The notes under the pieces were generated by a model. That model saw only the letters and a list, made by a program, of their open reading frames with translations. It ran no database searches and was not told where the DNA came from. 64,000 nucleotides of DNA from JABWBD01 sp040768665. GTDB taxonomy: Bacteria; Planctomycetota; Planctomycetia; Pirellulales; Thermoguttaceae. Both the position numbers and the translations under genes were made by a program. Below, piece after piece: positions 35,101 through 43,499 of this stretch; the first letter of the stretch is position 1; each line of letters begins with the position of its first letter. The stretch lies in assembly GCA_040768665.1 (NCBI GenBank), contig JAXGMN010000007.1, positions 186,001-250,000 on the forward strand. The letters run 5' to 3'.

Positions 35101-35905
35101 CGAGAAACCCGAGGATCTCGTCGCGGACCGCGGCGTCTTCGATCGCGGTCGCGTCGGCCACGCTAGGCAGGTAGGCGCGGGCGAGTTCGTCAAAACCGGC
35201 GTGCATCAGGATGCGGCCGGTGAGGGCCCGCTTCGGACCCTTGGAGCCGAGGTGACGCGTGCCTCGTTGCAGGGCCTGCTTGAGCCAGATTTCCTGCTCG
35301 GCCGCCACCGCCGCTCGCAGCAACAGGCCGAGTTTGCGGATCCGGTCGTTGTCCAGTTCGCCGGGACATGCGTCGGCCAAACCGAGGAAATCATCGAGCG
35401 TGAGAACGGGCACATTGCGGCCGGCCAGGTCGCCCAGCATCTTGTTGTAGACCTCGCTGGCGAAATCGTCCGGCAGCCGCTCGAGCGTTTCCCGGACTTC
35501 GTTCCAGTCGCCCTCATAAAACGCCCGGACGAAAAGGTCGGCCGGACTCAGCGTCGCCGGATCCGCCTGCGCAAATCGCAACACCCTGTCGTACAGGACG
35601 GCGGCGTAGCGATCGTACCGCTCCGAGCGGAGCCGTTTGTACTGCTTGAGTAGTTCTTCCGTGTCTTTCCCGGCTGCTTCCGGGGCACTCTCCGCCGCGA
35701 AGCCAGGCCCGCGGCCCGCTGTTCCGATCCACACGGCCAAGAGAACTACGGTGATGGCAAGCCGCTTGTGTAACCGTTCCCAGGGTGGAAGCGAGGGGGA
35801 CAGGTCCATGTTTTCGGCCATCATCTTTCGCGCCAAAGGACATCCACTGGCCGACAAATGGACCGGTCCCCGACCACCCTGTGAACGGTTGCGCCGCTTG
35901 TTCAT
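32198..35905 (-). CDS. Giant membrane-anchored protein of the MoxR/VWA operon
   Basis: This ~1235-residue protein has no family I recognise. A signal-like helix (LAITVVLLAVWIGTAGRGPG) lies ~50 residues in, and a single C-terminal helix (YAAGGGAALLLLLLLVVMY) precedes a short cytoplasmic tail containing ERSDVERDIQRIEIS. Between them, ~1050 residues of mostly helical, solenoid/TPR-like sequence (QEAAELIVGLAGRNPKAAVA) precede a beta-rich C-terminal part. The ATG at 35905 (MNKRRNRSQ) is preferred over 35923 because AAAGGA lies six bases upstream. Codons after MNKR are supplied by a 123-bp mobile element plus its 9-bp duplication (35770-35901). Removing 132 bases restores MNKRLAITVVLLAVW, an ordinary signal peptide. 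By position it may replace BatC/BatD-type proteins. Confidence 0.75.
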   Translation of the reverse strand: MNKRRNRSQGGRGPVHLSASGCPLARKMMAENMDLSPSLPPWERLHKRLAITVVLLAVWIGTAGRGPGFAAESAPEAAGKDTEELLKQYKRLRSERYDRYAAVLYDRVLRFAQADPATLSPADLFVRAFYEGDWNEVRETLERLPDDFASEVYNKMLGDLAGRNVPVLTLDDFLGLADACPGELDNDRIRKLGLLLRAAVAAEQEIWLKQALQRGTRHLGSKGPKRALTGRILMHAGFDELARAYLPSVADATAIEDAAVRDEILGFLASQDELEQFEQTRISRLWEQDARLLTDAGEDQGKRLQAADRLAELLGKAPAESFEPWIRALGQRNPDAVLTLAVAMGKRAHGRLNDGNLATRANNLMAQKTLLACSGEQADLAKPPWDAVAVAMAGWWISEAEHTFQYHPGYRKTPRSMPHVVPGELLASAPEGRWAETLLASLRERVDVCLSKAVLVSDQYQEAAELIVGLAGRNPKAAVALAEEYLKAWAYRHDPQVPEAVRRKYRLADDARITVTPIMMEKNIAGLAEMMDLFRKKGIPPQNGELLVGAFDVCYSKAEVYRRTHIERIFGPIDRMDEDVFFHMIRMMTQGLSSRWRTMEVQLESGTRRSQKETLEMVREGYQAAIDMIDQRCRTRSHDWKALTLAGSLLSDWGDFEYYQQLAGGANTDRMAAFREKNNQAQAFFSSAADAYAKQVGTLRQTQFSIDVYLAWFHSLLGINTDGRLNLAKPLDRRALSGLRDAIRGLPEKAGRAHVDLFARHVQARLDDKDNPLHEELKYKYLAGSLVVTKESPFAFQAGDKVAYYDELLGETRLATRVDGPNTIQRDHEFGIVFSVHHTEALGRMADFGKYLVNELPPANSPARRSLEQSLVPTYRMGDLQGRRDELEMNIREALGLFFDIRAIVFSPKEVQPRPADQPGWEETVLAYIQVKPKDASVDKIPSIQMSLEFLDLTGPVKITTESPETIIKVTDHPTSPRPYDRVDITETLDPRSLATTEEILLEIKATACGLVPELEDLVHLDSLREQLPIARIDPHEGTMLREVNSWGDTVHAVSERRWTVALDASGLLDPPRRTELNLPKPKIEAAVAYHAYKEMDLVDLDEPVTAVGEGETMVATAESLAPNDRRLWYAAGGGAALLLLLLLVVMYRARSPREGPRRAADVFRMPREIDGFVVVRLLRAMSGSELVRMSPAERSDVERDIQRIEISCFGENGRGALSEEELRGVARKWLRLAR
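35770..35892. mobile_element. 123-bp MITE-like element, copy 1 (in frame in the giant gene)
   Basis: The termini GTAACCGTTC and GAACGGTTGC are inverted, inner arms carry gggggacaggtccatg and tggaccggtccccg, and 9-base direct repeats GCCGCTTGT (35761-35769 and 35893-35901) flank it. Length and architecture equal copy 2 at 62059-62181. Nothing inside is coding for a transposase, so it must be moved in trans. Confidence 0.88.
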
Positions 35906-35937
35906 TCGCTGTCCTTTGTTCATCGACGATCTCGTAC

Positions 35938-36444
35938 CTACGATCCCTTCAGATCGATTTCGGTCAGTTCCTGCCGTCCGTCGGTCTCTTCCTCCGGCTC
36001 GGGCGGCTCGTCGCTTTCCATGGTGAGCAGCGCGGCGGCCGCCCGCACGCTCCTGCCGCCACCTCCCTCAGGCGGAGGCGGAGGCGCTTGCATCCGCAGC
36101 ACGGCCTCCAGATTCTGCAGCATCACCGTATCGATTCCCTTGATGCCACGGATCGACTGCATGGCCCCGGCATTGCTTGAAACGATCTCCATGGTGCGTT
36201 GCGGAGCCGCGTCCGGCTGTGGCGAAGGATCGGTGGTCGGCGGAGTTTTCGGCGGGAGGGAAACCTGGTCGACGCCCTTCTCTTCGGGCTGTTTCGCATG
36301 CGACCCGTCCGTGCCGGAAGTGATGCCGGTAATCGACTTCACGTGCCGGCTGTCGTCGGGTGCCTGCGAGAGAAGCAATCCTGCGCCGACACCGGCGGCC
36401 GCGGAGCCGAGCAGGGCCAGGCTGATGAGGAGCCGGGGGATCAC
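35938..36444 (-). CDS. Small single-helix membrane protein of the operon
   Basis: This 168-residue protein has an N-terminal helix (LLISLALLGSAAAGVGAGLL). A Pro/Ser-rich linker leads to a short conserved-looking segment (MEIVSSNAGAMQSIRGIKGI, DTVMLQNLEAVLRM), and the tail is acidic (DEPPEPEEETDG). No family was recognised. It lies between the TPR-like gene (85-base gap) and the giant gene (stop 33 bases before the preferred start), in the same direction, so it is an operon member and probably a small subunit or linker of the envelope complex. Confidence 0.65.
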   Translation of the reverse strand: MIPRLLISLALLGSAAAGVGAGLLLSQAPDDSRHVKSITGITSGTDGSHAKQPEEKGVDQVSLPPKTPPTTDPSPQPDAAPQRTMEIVSSNAGAMQSIRGIKGIDTVMLQNLEAVLRMQAPPPPPEGGGGRSVRAAAALLTMESDEPPEPEEETDGRQELTEIDLKGS

Positions 36445-36529
36445 GAGGCGAGGTCTCCTTGGCGAGTCGACGGGAGTGGGAGGTCTGCCGGATGGCAGAC
36501 CGGGATTGCGATGAAGATGAAAAACAGGA

Positions 36530-37108
36530 CTACGGTTCAGCGCTATGGTTGGTGTTTTTGACGGCCTCGTTGAACTCGCGGCGAACGCGATCCTCGTACC
36601 GTTGAAATTCCTCGGGATCCTCCAACTCGGCGAGATAACGAAACAACTGGCGGGCTCGTTCGGCGAACGGACGCCACTCGCGCTCCGAAGCGCCGCTTGT
36701 CTTCAGCATCCAGGTGGCGTAGTAATGGGCTTTGCCGAGTTGCTCCCGCACGCCGCGGGTGATCGGGGCATTCTCGCCGTAGACGGTGGACGTTTCCTGC
36801 AAGAGACGGGTCAGGTCTTCGATTGCGGTCGCCAGGTCCAGCATCTCCAGGCGAGCTTCGCAGGTCGCCAGCCGGATCTGGCAAAAGACCAGCGGATCTT
36901 CGTCGGGCGGCAGTTCCGCGGCCAGTTCGTTGTAGCCACGGATGATTTCTTCCCAGGCGGGCTCTTTCTCTCCTGCCATGTGCTGGATTTCGATCAGTCT
37001 CGCATAGGCCCGTTCGCGGGCCATCTGCCCGGGGCCCGCGTTGAAGTGGTAGGCCGCAACGCCGACTGGAAACAACATCCACAGCAAGATCAGAAACTTC
37101 TTGATCAT
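36530..37108 (-). CDS. Membrane-anchored TPR-like protein
   Basis: This 192-residue protein has an N-terminal anchor (FLILLWMLFPVGVAAY) and helical repeats resembling TPRs (EEIIRGYNELAAELPPDED, LATAIEDLTRLLQETSTVYG, ARQLFRYLAELEDPEEFQRY). TPR proteins of this kind (BatC/BatE-like) accompany VWA proteins in MoxR operons. The start overlaps the stop of the VWA gene by 4 bases (37105-37108). Confidence 0.7.
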   Translation of the reverse strand: MIKKFLILLWMLFPVGVAAYHFNAGPGQMARERAYARLIEIQHMAGEKEPAWEEIIRGYNELAAELPPDEDPLVFCQIRLATCEARLEMLDLATAIEDLTRLLQETSTVYGENAPITRGVREQLGKAHYYATWMLKTSGASEREWRPFAERARQLFRYLAELEDPEEFQRYEDRVRREFNEAVKNTNHSAEP

Positions 37109-38118
37109 CCCGCGGCCCTTTGCGTGGCGGTGGGCCGACTGACACGCGCCGGTTTCCAGTCGCTGCCGAAATACTCCAGCGCCACCGGGATCAGCACGTG
37201 AGCGACGGCCGCGGCGGCGAACACGAAAATGGCGATATCCACCAGATCGTACGAGGTCTTGGTCGCCCCGCTGCCCCGGGCCAGATTCCCCAGGTCCAGG
37301 GTCGTGATATGAGTCTCATTCACGTCGATGTATTTTCCCCGCAGGCGCCCTGCCAGGGTAGCTAACATCGCGGCATCCTGGCGCGACATATGGTCGTCGA
37401 TGAACGTGCCCTGGTGCGGATCGCCGACTCCCAGCACGTACACGTCGCGGACCGATTTCGGAGGCTTGGGCACCACGCCCAACTCGATCGCGTCGCCATC
37501 GGTGAGCAGGAAGACCGTCGTGCTGTTTTCCTGATACTCACGGAGGTTTTCCAGCGACCGCCGCACGCCGGTCCCCAGGTCGGTCTTGCCCGGCTTCATG
37601 ACGTACCAGAGAGGCAGTCCGTTGAAGACATTACGCACCAACTCCGTATCCTTGGCGTCGACCACCACGGGCAGGGCGTCGGTGTAGAACGCGATTACCG
37701 AGCAAACCACGTCGCCGTCGAGCCGCCGCAGGATGCCGTCCACCACTTCACACGCGCGTTGCGACCGGGTGACGTCGCCCTTGGGCCCGGCGTCCTTCAG
37801 CAGCATGCTCGGCGACAGGTCGGCCACGAACTGGATGTGCCGTGTTGACTGTCGCCGGTCTTCCGTCTCCGGGCTGGATTGAAAGACCCCGCCGGCGCGG
37901 AACAGCAGCGTCGTCAAGGCCCAGGCCATGGCCGACAGGGCAACCGCCCTGGCCAACGGCACGCCGCGGACCCAACGTCGCGGGACCCCGGCGGGCCCGG
38001 CAGCCAGTCGAGCGACCAACCGGCACCGGCGCTCGTGCAGCGTCTCCGCGGCAATCACCAGCACGAACGCGCCGAGAGCGGCGGCTATCGGCATCTGGAA
38101 CTCAACGGCTGGGGGCAT
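37105..38118 (-). CDS. Membrane VWA-domain protein (BatB-like), first gene of operon
   Basis: This 337-residue protein has N-terminal helices (IAAALGAFVLVIAAETL; AVALSAMAWALTTLLF), a VWA domain with an intact MIDAS (FVADLSPSML, DxSxS), TVFLLTDGDAIELG, and a C-terminal helix (YDLVDIAIFVFAAAAVAHVL). It is the first gene of the eight-gene minus-strand set and its ATG at 38118 begins at the conserved helix; an upstream in-frame extension lacks homology. Together with the BatA-like gene at 28038 it gives the operon two VWA proteins, as in classical bat loci, but at opposite ends. Confidence 0.85.
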   Translation of the reverse strand: MPPAVEFQMPIAAALGAFVLVIAAETLHERRCRLVARLAAGPAGVPRRWVRGVPLARAVALSAMAWALTTLLFRAGGVFQSSPETEDRRQSTRHIQFVADLSPSMLLKDAGPKGDVTRSQRACEVVDGILRRLDGDVVCSVIAFYTDALPVVVDAKDTELVRNVFNGLPLWYVMKPGKTDLGTGVRRSLENLREYQENSTTVFLLTDGDAIELGVVPKPPKSVRDVYVLGVGDPHQGTFIDDHMSRQDAAMLATLAGRLRGKYIDVNETHITTLDLGNLARGSGATKTSYDLVDIAIFVFAAAAVAHVLIPVALEYFGSDWKPARVSRPTATQRAAG

Positions 38119-38727
38119 GGAAGGGTTGAGCGGCGGGTTACCTGGCAGGCAGAGAGCTCCCGTATTGTGCTTGATTGCTCCGCAAATGTCAAAGGCACGC
38201 TCAATCACCCCTTGGGCAGTCGGGAGCGATCGCAACCCCGACGACCTTCACGCAGAAGAACGATCCGCAAGACAGGTGCTCTTGCCTGGGCGTTCTGCTT
38301 CTTGTGCTCGCCAGAATCACTCCAGCCTGATCAGCATCCCCTGCCCGGCGACCAGTCAATGACCGTTTTTGTCATCCAGCGACGTAAGCCTACCGTCCAC
38401 TGTTGAGAAGACCAGCTTGGTCTTATACGGCTTGACCGTCTTATTCCCGTGGATTTGAGGTGGTTCATGATCGGCCCAACGACGCCTACCTGCCGATTCA
38501 CCACCTGCAGGTAGTGCCAAGTCTCGGTTTTGCTGTCGTTCTTGTCGATGGGCGCATAGGCGTAGCCATCCTGGTAATTTGCGAGGGGCTGCGTGTGATG
38601 GGTCTATGGCGAACCCCCAGATGAGCGGATAGCAGCGTTGGCGCCAACCGGGCAGAATGTCTGGTACGCCGGTCAACATGCTAGCTCGGCCATTGGCCAT
38701 TGGTGGCGCTGGGCTTTGGAGTACGAC
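38119..38727. other. Gene debris upstream of the operon
   Basis: No intact gene is visible. On the minus strand 38356-38640 reads, with frame changes, DGYAYAPIDKNDSKTETWHY, LQVVNRQVGVVGPIMNHLKS and VKPYKTKLVFSTVDGRLTSL, which looks like a decayed protein end that I cannot place. Promoters for the VWA operon (minus) and the GNAT gene (plus) must also lie here. Confidence 0.4.
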
Positions 38728-39216
38728 ATGATTCGTCCCTGCAACGATGGCGATTTCGAGGACATCCACTCGATCATCAACGATGCCGCACAAGCATATC
38801 GAGGCGTGATCCCCGAGGACCGCTGGCATGAACCCTACATGTCCAAGGAAGAACTGCGCCACGAAATCGAGAGCGGAGTGCGGTTCTGGGGCTACAAGGA
38901 GAACGGCGAATTGCTCGGCGTGATGGGGATCCAAGACGTGCAAGATGTGACGCTGATTCGACACGCCTATGTCCGCACCGCCCATCGTAGCCAAGGCATC
39001 GGCGGCAGGTTGCTCTGCGAACTTCGGCGGCTGACGACCCGGCCTATCCTGATCGGCACCTGGGCGGCGGCCACCTGGGCGATTCGGTTCTACGAGCGGC
39101 ACGGCTTCCAACAGGTTTCCGTGGACGAGAAGAACCGCCTGTTGAAGAGGTATTGGACGATCCCCGACCGGCAAGTGGAGACCTCGGCGGTTTTAGCGGA
39201 GACCGTTTCCCGATAG
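38728..39216 (+). CDS. GNAT family N-acetyltransferase
   Basis: This 162-residue GNAT enzyme begins MIRPCNDGDFEDIHSIINDA. The acetyl-CoA loop is HAYVRTAHRSQGIGGRLLCE (the R/Q-x-x-G-I-G pattern), and the C-terminal strand-helix is AAATWAIRFYERHGFQQVSV. The substrate, which may be a small molecule or protein amine, cannot be told. The start at the ATG 38728 is where family homology begins; the upstream 30 codons are not protein-like. It stands alone, convergent with the FG-GAP gene. Confidence 0.85.
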   Translation: MIRPCNDGDFEDIHSIINDAAQAYRGVIPEDRWHEPYMSKEELRHEIESGVRFWGYKENGELLGVMGIQDVQDVTLIRHAYVRTAHRSQGIGGRLLCELRRLTTRPILIGTWAAATWAIRFYERHGFQQVSVDEKNRLLKRYWTIPDRQVETSAVLAETVSR

Positions 39217-39339
39217 TCCCTCGCAAGCCGGAGCAGGCTGCGTTATATCTGTGGTGACAATACGCGCTTGATCCAAAGGGCGCTGTGCTGGCTGCGCAAG
39301 ACTGGCGAGCGGGGGCACGGTGTGGCCGGGGTGGGGCTG

Positions 39340-41307
39340 CTACGGCTTGGCGCGAGGGTTGCGAAGGTAGTAGAAATGCCCGTCTTCGGCGCCGATCACG
39401 ACGTCGGGAATGCCGTCGTTGTCGAAATCGACCACGGTCGGACAGGTCGTGTGTCCCGCGAGCCGCCGCGAATCGAGCGGTCCGCGATCCTCGAAATGCC
39501 ATTTGCCGTCGCGACATTCCGTTTGACGCAGCCACGTCGCGTTGGAGCTATTGACGAGAAAGTCCCGCTTGCCGTCGCCGTCGAAATCAACCACACAGAC
39601 CTTTCGCCGACCGCTTGCGCCGGCCTGCTTGGCGTTGAGTTGCAGCGGTTTTCCATCCGCGCCGCAGAACACGCGCTGGGGAGGCAGCAACTTCAACGTG
39701 TCCCCCGTCTTGGCCCTTGGGAACAGGGCCAGATAGCCTTCCTGGTCGAGCATGATCAGGTCGGTGAGACCATCCTGGTTCCAGTCGAAAGCCAGCGGCG
39801 TGGTTCGCCACTGCGTGAGGAGCTGTTTGCCCTGGGGGCGCATCCAGCCCCATGCCAGCGCGGGCGGCGGGCCGTCCCATTCGACCTCGACGGCCTGCGC
39901 GGCGGCCAGTCTTGGCTGCCGGGCGGTGCCGATGTTCTTGTACCAGACGACTTTTCCCAGGATCGAATTGGCGACCAGGTCGAGCAGTCCGTCGCCGTCC
40001 CAATCGGCGACCGTCATGACGGTGTAGCCGAAGCAGGCTTCCCCGGGGCCCTGGATGGAACCGTTCTCGCCGGCCTGAATGCGAATCGTCTGGTTGCCGG
40101 CCTGGAGAGACACCGGAGCCGCCCACTTAGGGCGTTCCACGCCGGGACCGCCGAGGTTCTCGAAGAACATGATATACCCGGCCGAGTTGCCGCAGACGAT
40201 GTCCTCGTCGCCATCGCCGTCCCAGTCGACGGCAAACGGCGTTGCCAAGGCCCCGCACTTCAACTCGTCGGCCTCCTGCCGGAAATAGGCCGGCTTCTGG
40301 AACAACGGCATCCCGTCCTTCAGGCGGCCCGCGTTCTCGATCAGGGCGATCCGGCCGTTTTCTTCGCCGCAGATCAGATCCTCATGGCCGTCGCCGTCCC
40401 AATCGACGGCCACGGGCGTGATCATCTGCATGTCCATTTCCAGCGCCGCGCCGTCCTCGGTGCAGAGGCGCACTCCGCGCGCGTATTGCGGTGCGACGCG
40501 GGTTCCGACGTTCTGGAAGTAGGTGAAGCGGTTCAAGAAGTTGCCGCACACGATGTCAAGGTCGCCATCGCCGTCCCAGTCGGCAACGCAGGGCGACGGC
40601 CAGCCGTAGGTTTCCAGCGGGGCGCCGCCGACCACGGTCAGGCGGTACGGCGTGGCATAGCGCGGCTGTTGGTTCGTGCCCAGGTTGCGGGCGACGTACA
40701 CCTGGCCGCGCAACGGACCTCGCAGCCATTTGCCGCTGGTGTCGTAGGCGTTGTACCCGGTCCACGGCTCTCCGTAGTCGGTCCAGTCGTCGATGCCGAT
40801 GACGAGATCCGTCAGGCCGTCGCCGTCGAAGTCGACGTAACGCCACATGTTTCCGCGGACCTTGTTGGGATGCACGTTCGCGGCCAGGGGCAGCGCGACC
40901 GGCCGCGAAAGCCCGGAGTGGCCGAAGTCCGGGTATTCCTTGCCCGGCGTCAACACGCGCGGTTTTCCGTCCACGAAGCTCACCTGGGCGTTGATCATGC
41001 CGTCGCTGAGCCTGCGGCCCGGCTTGAAGACCGGCATCTTCACCTTTGTGCCTGGGTTCTCGTAGACATAGACGCCGTTGTACGGCACGTCTTCTTCGTT
41101 GATGACCATGTCCATCCGCCCGTCGCCGTTGACGTCCATCGGCAGCGGCCACGCCCACAGCCCCGCCCCCAGATCGACGACCAGGCCGGGATGGTTGTAC
41201 TTCAGCCGCTCAAGTTTTGAATCCTGCGCAGCCGCGGCAGTGCGCGAACCGAGAAACGGCAAACCGGCCAGCAGGAGGCCGAGCAAGAGCGTCGCCTGTT
41301 GTTGCAT
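39340..41307 (-). CDS. Secreted FG-GAP/VCBS repeat protein
   Basis: This 655-residue exported beta-propeller protein has a signal peptide (LLLGLLLAGLPFLGSRTAAA) and at least eight blades with the FG-GAP/VCBS calcium motif (MDVNGDGRMDMVI; DFDGDGLTDLVIG; DWDGDGDLDIVCG; DWDGDGHEDLICG; DWDGDGDEDIVCG; DWDGDGLLDLVAN; DWNQDGLTDLIML; DFDGDGKRDFLVN; DFDNDGIPDVVIG). Such proteins bind carbohydrate or act as surface adhesins and are frequent in planctomycete polysaccharide loci. No enzymatic domain is seen. Complete, no disruption. Confidence 0.9.
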   Translation of the reverse strand: MQQQATLLLGLLLAGLPFLGSRTAAAAQDSKLERLKYNHPGLVVDLGAGLWAWPLPMDVNGDGRMDMVINEEDVPYNGVYVYENPGTKVKMPVFKPGRRLSDGMINAQVSFVDGKPRVLTPGKEYPDFGHSGLSRPVALPLAANVHPNKVRGNMWRYVDFDGDGLTDLVIGIDDWTDYGEPWTGYNAYDTSGKWLRGPLRGQVYVARNLGTNQQPRYATPYRLTVVGGAPLETYGWPSPCVADWDGDGDLDIVCGNFLNRFTYFQNVGTRVAPQYARGVRLCTEDGAALEMDMQMITPVAVDWDGDGHEDLICGEENGRIALIENAGRLKDGMPLFQKPAYFRQEADELKCGALATPFAVDWDGDGDEDIVCGNSAGYIMFFENLGGPGVERPKWAAPVSLQAGNQTIRIQAGENGSIQGPGEACFGYTVMTVADWDGDGLLDLVANSILGKVVWYKNIGTARQPRLAAAQAVEVEWDGPPPALAWGWMRPQGKQLLTQWRTTPLAFDWNQDGLTDLIMLDQEGYLALFPRAKTGDTLKLLPPQRVFCGADGKPLQLNAKQAGASGRRKVCVVDFDGDGKRDFLVNSSNATWLRQTECRDGKWHFEDRGPLDSRRLAGHTTCPTVVDFDNDGIPDVVIGAEDGHFYYLRNPRAKP

Positions 41308-41874
41308 GACAAATCCTTTCTCCTGGTTTTTGGCAAGAATACCATCCGGAGGTGTCCTATGCTACCCTCGGCAGCGCACGCATCGGGAGAAGATGTCACC
41401 AAATGGGGTGGCATTGTGTAAGGCGATGCGGTGTCCTGCAAGATTTGCCAGCGACTTCCTTCCATTGACCTGTTTTGGGGTGGCCGTTCACGGTTTTCGA
41501 GGTTTCTGTCGTCAAGAAGTGATCTCGGCGAAACCTCCGGAGATCGGTTATCACGGAGGCTATGGCAAAGCTGTACACGGAAGTTGAAGTCCGACGCCTG
41601 ATCGAGGAAGCGACGGCACCCTTGCTCGCGAGGATCGCGGAGTTGGAAAATGGTTGCGGAAACAGACGGCTCGCGAGGTTTTGTGCTCAATGGCGACCTG
41701 AGGCCGGTGATCCAATCCAATGATTGCCAATAGGGACCCGCGTCTTTGCACGTGAGTCAGCCGGAAGCCGCCGCGAAGAAACGTCGGCAGGCGACGGCAA
41801 AGCTCGCTGAGCTGACCACCGACGACACGCTACGATATCATCTGCACTGGTAGGCCGCGCCGCATGGTCTTATG
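41308..41874. other. Gap with IS remnant
   Basis: Apart from the 53-codon IS66-like fragment (separate entry) no gene is recognised. A GTG frame at 41754-41852 reads VSQPEAAAKKRRQATAKLAE and ends after 33 codons; it is unassigned. Confidence 0.4.
41562..41723 (+). pseudogene. N-terminal remnant of an IS66-type transposase
   Basis: With a ggagg six bases upstream, the ATG opens MAKLYTEVEVRRLIEEATAP then LLARIAELEN, the coiled-coil start typical of IS66 TnpC proteins (pattern LYSEEQVRR...RIAELE). Homology ends at residue ~30 and the frame stops at residue 53, so only the leader of the transposase survives. Confidence 0.55.
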
Positions 41875-43242
41875 TCAAATCTCGGACCATTGACCGGGGA
41901 CCGGGATCGGATAGCGTCCCGCGGCATCCGCCCTGGCCGGAGCCGGCGAATCAGGGGTAAGGCTGTCGACCTCCGGACAGTACTGGAACTTTGAGGCCAT
42001 GGCCTGATCCCAGGTGATAATCGTCCCGGAGTGCACGGCGGCCCGGCCCATGATCGTCGCCAGGTCGGAGTAGGCCGAGCGCTGGACCTCGTTGTGCGGC
42101 CGGTCGTTGCGAATGGCTTCCAGCAACACGCGCCACTCCTCGACGTACGGCGAGACCTTCTCCTTGGGCGGCTCCCAGGCTATCGTGTCGTGCTCAATGC
42201 GCTGGTCCTTATGGATGCGCACCGTTGGTGCATGGATGCTCCCGGAGAACTGTGCCGCGCACTTCGTCCCGTGCACGAAGGTTGCAAATTCGGTATAACA
42301 CTGGGCGAAGTAGCGGCCCACGACCATCCCCTTCGTCCCGTCGGCGAAGGTGTACTCGATGCTGTAGGCATCGAGATTCTGGCTGAGATCGGCGCCAGGG
42401 CCGCGCCCGCCTACGCCGTGCGCGGCGACGGGCCAAGCATCTTTGAGCCAGCACATCTCATCGACCAGGTGGATCGTCCGATCGTGAAAATAACCGCCGG
42501 CCACCCACAAGAACCGCTCGGGATTACGGATTTGCCAGTACAACTCGTGATCGTCGGCTTTTCGCGGGCCCAACGGTGGCCGAAATTCCATGCGGTAAGC
42601 GCGTACGAGCTGAACCTGCCCCAGCGCCCCGTCGCGGATTTGCTGAATGAGCGTCTGGCGCGCCGCGGAGTGCCGACACATCAGCCCCGTGGATACCTTG
42701 AGGTTCTTCGCTTTGGCCGCCTCGCCCGCTTCAAGTACTCGTCGGATGCCGACCGGGTCCGGTGCGATCGATTTCTCCATGAAGACATTCACTCCCTTTT
42801 CCACCGCGTACTGGAAGTGTGTCGGTCGAAATCCGGACCAGGTGGTCAGCAGGGCAACGTCGCCCGGGCGGAGACAGTCGATCGCCTTGCGGTAGGCATC
42901 GAAACCGAGGAAGCGGCGCTCTGGCGGGACATCGATCCGGTCGCCGAACTCCTTCGTGAGCGTCTTAAGCGATGCGGACAGTCGCTGTTCGAACAGATCA
43001 GCCATCGCCACGAGCTTAACCGGTCCACCGGGAGCCGAGATCGCGTTGCCAACCGCCCCGCTCCCTCGGGAGCCAGAACCAACGAGCGCCAGGCGGATCG
43101 TGTTGTCCTCGGCGGCGTGTACGGCGGGAATGGCAACCCCGGCCAGCGCGGGGCCCGCGGACAGCATCCCGGCCCAGCGGAGGAATTGGCGACGGGAATT
43201 TCGGCGGGACTCCGAGCACGGTGATTGGTCGGTGCGTTTCAT
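41875..43242 (-). CDS. Tat-exported Gfo/Idh/MocA-family oxidoreductase
   Basis: This 455-residue NAD(P)-dependent oxidoreductase probably acts on sugars or sugar derivatives. The Tat-type signal is SRRNSRRQFLRWAGMLSAGP, and the Rossmann fingerprint is LALVGSGSRGSGAVGNAIS (GxGxxG variant). The EK pair of the family is in VNVFMEKSIAPDP. Substrate-domain motifs are GGYFHDRTIHLVDEMCWLKD and VSPYVEEWRVLLEAIRNDRP. The ATG at 43242 is used because the twin-arginine leader begins close to it. Many planctomycetes have large sets of such exported family members next to glycosidases. Intact, in contrast to two other family fragments nearby (44905-45209 and 48530-48742). Confidence 0.9.
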   Translation of the reverse strand: MKRTDQSPCSESRRNSRRQFLRWAGMLSAGPALAGVAIPAVHAAEDNTIRLALVGSGSRGSGAVGNAISAPGGPVKLVAMADLFEQRLSASLKTLTKEFGDRIDVPPERRFLGFDAYRKAIDCLRPGDVALLTTWSGFRPTHFQYAVEKGVNVFMEKSIAPDPVGIRRVLEAGEAAKAKNLKVSTGLMCRHSAARQTLIQQIRDGALGQVQLVRAYRMEFRPPLGPRKADDHELYWQIRNPERFLWVAGGYFHDRTIHLVDEMCWLKDAWPVAAHGVGGRGPGADLSQNLDAYSIEYTFADGTKGMVVGRYFAQCYTEFATFVHGTKCAAQFSGSIHAPTVRIHKDQRIEHDTIAWEPPKEKVSPYVEEWRVLLEAIRNDRPHNEVQRSAYSDLATIMGRAAVHSGTIITWDQAMASKFQYCPEVDSLTPDSPAPARADAAGRYPIPVPGQWSEI

Positions 43243-43379
43243 GTCGATCGCTCTCCCTGGTTGAAAGTGGTGACTCCCACCGATTCTACTTTGTTGGCAT
43301 TTCAATTCCTACGTTTCGGCTCGCATGCCCGGGGTGACCAGAATTTCGTCATTCTTTTGGCGCTCGACGATCACCTGCT

Positions 43380-43455
43380 GAAAGCCCACTTGGTTTCGGC
43401 TCGGGCCACCAGTGCCTCGTCGGGCAGGCGGAGGATCTGGTAGCGACGGACCGAG
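43380..43455 (-). pseudogene. Duplicated 76-bp fragment of the thioesterase gene
   Basis: The reverse complement encodes SVRRYQILRLPDEALVARAE then TKWAF and matches the intact thioesterase at ~61855-61930 in all but one base (tac for tat). Similarity stops abruptly at both ends. The downstream continuation (VIVERQKNDEILVTPGMRAE) is different and unassigned. Confidence 0.85.
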
Positions 43456-43499
43456 GGTACCTACTGGCTATGCGAGTCTTCAGCCACAAGTCCTGAGCG

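Noticed and set aside
39268..41220. 650-residue plus-strand ORF
   Set aside because: Shadow of the FG-GAP protein; its VDVxG-type patterns are the complement of DxDGDG repeats.
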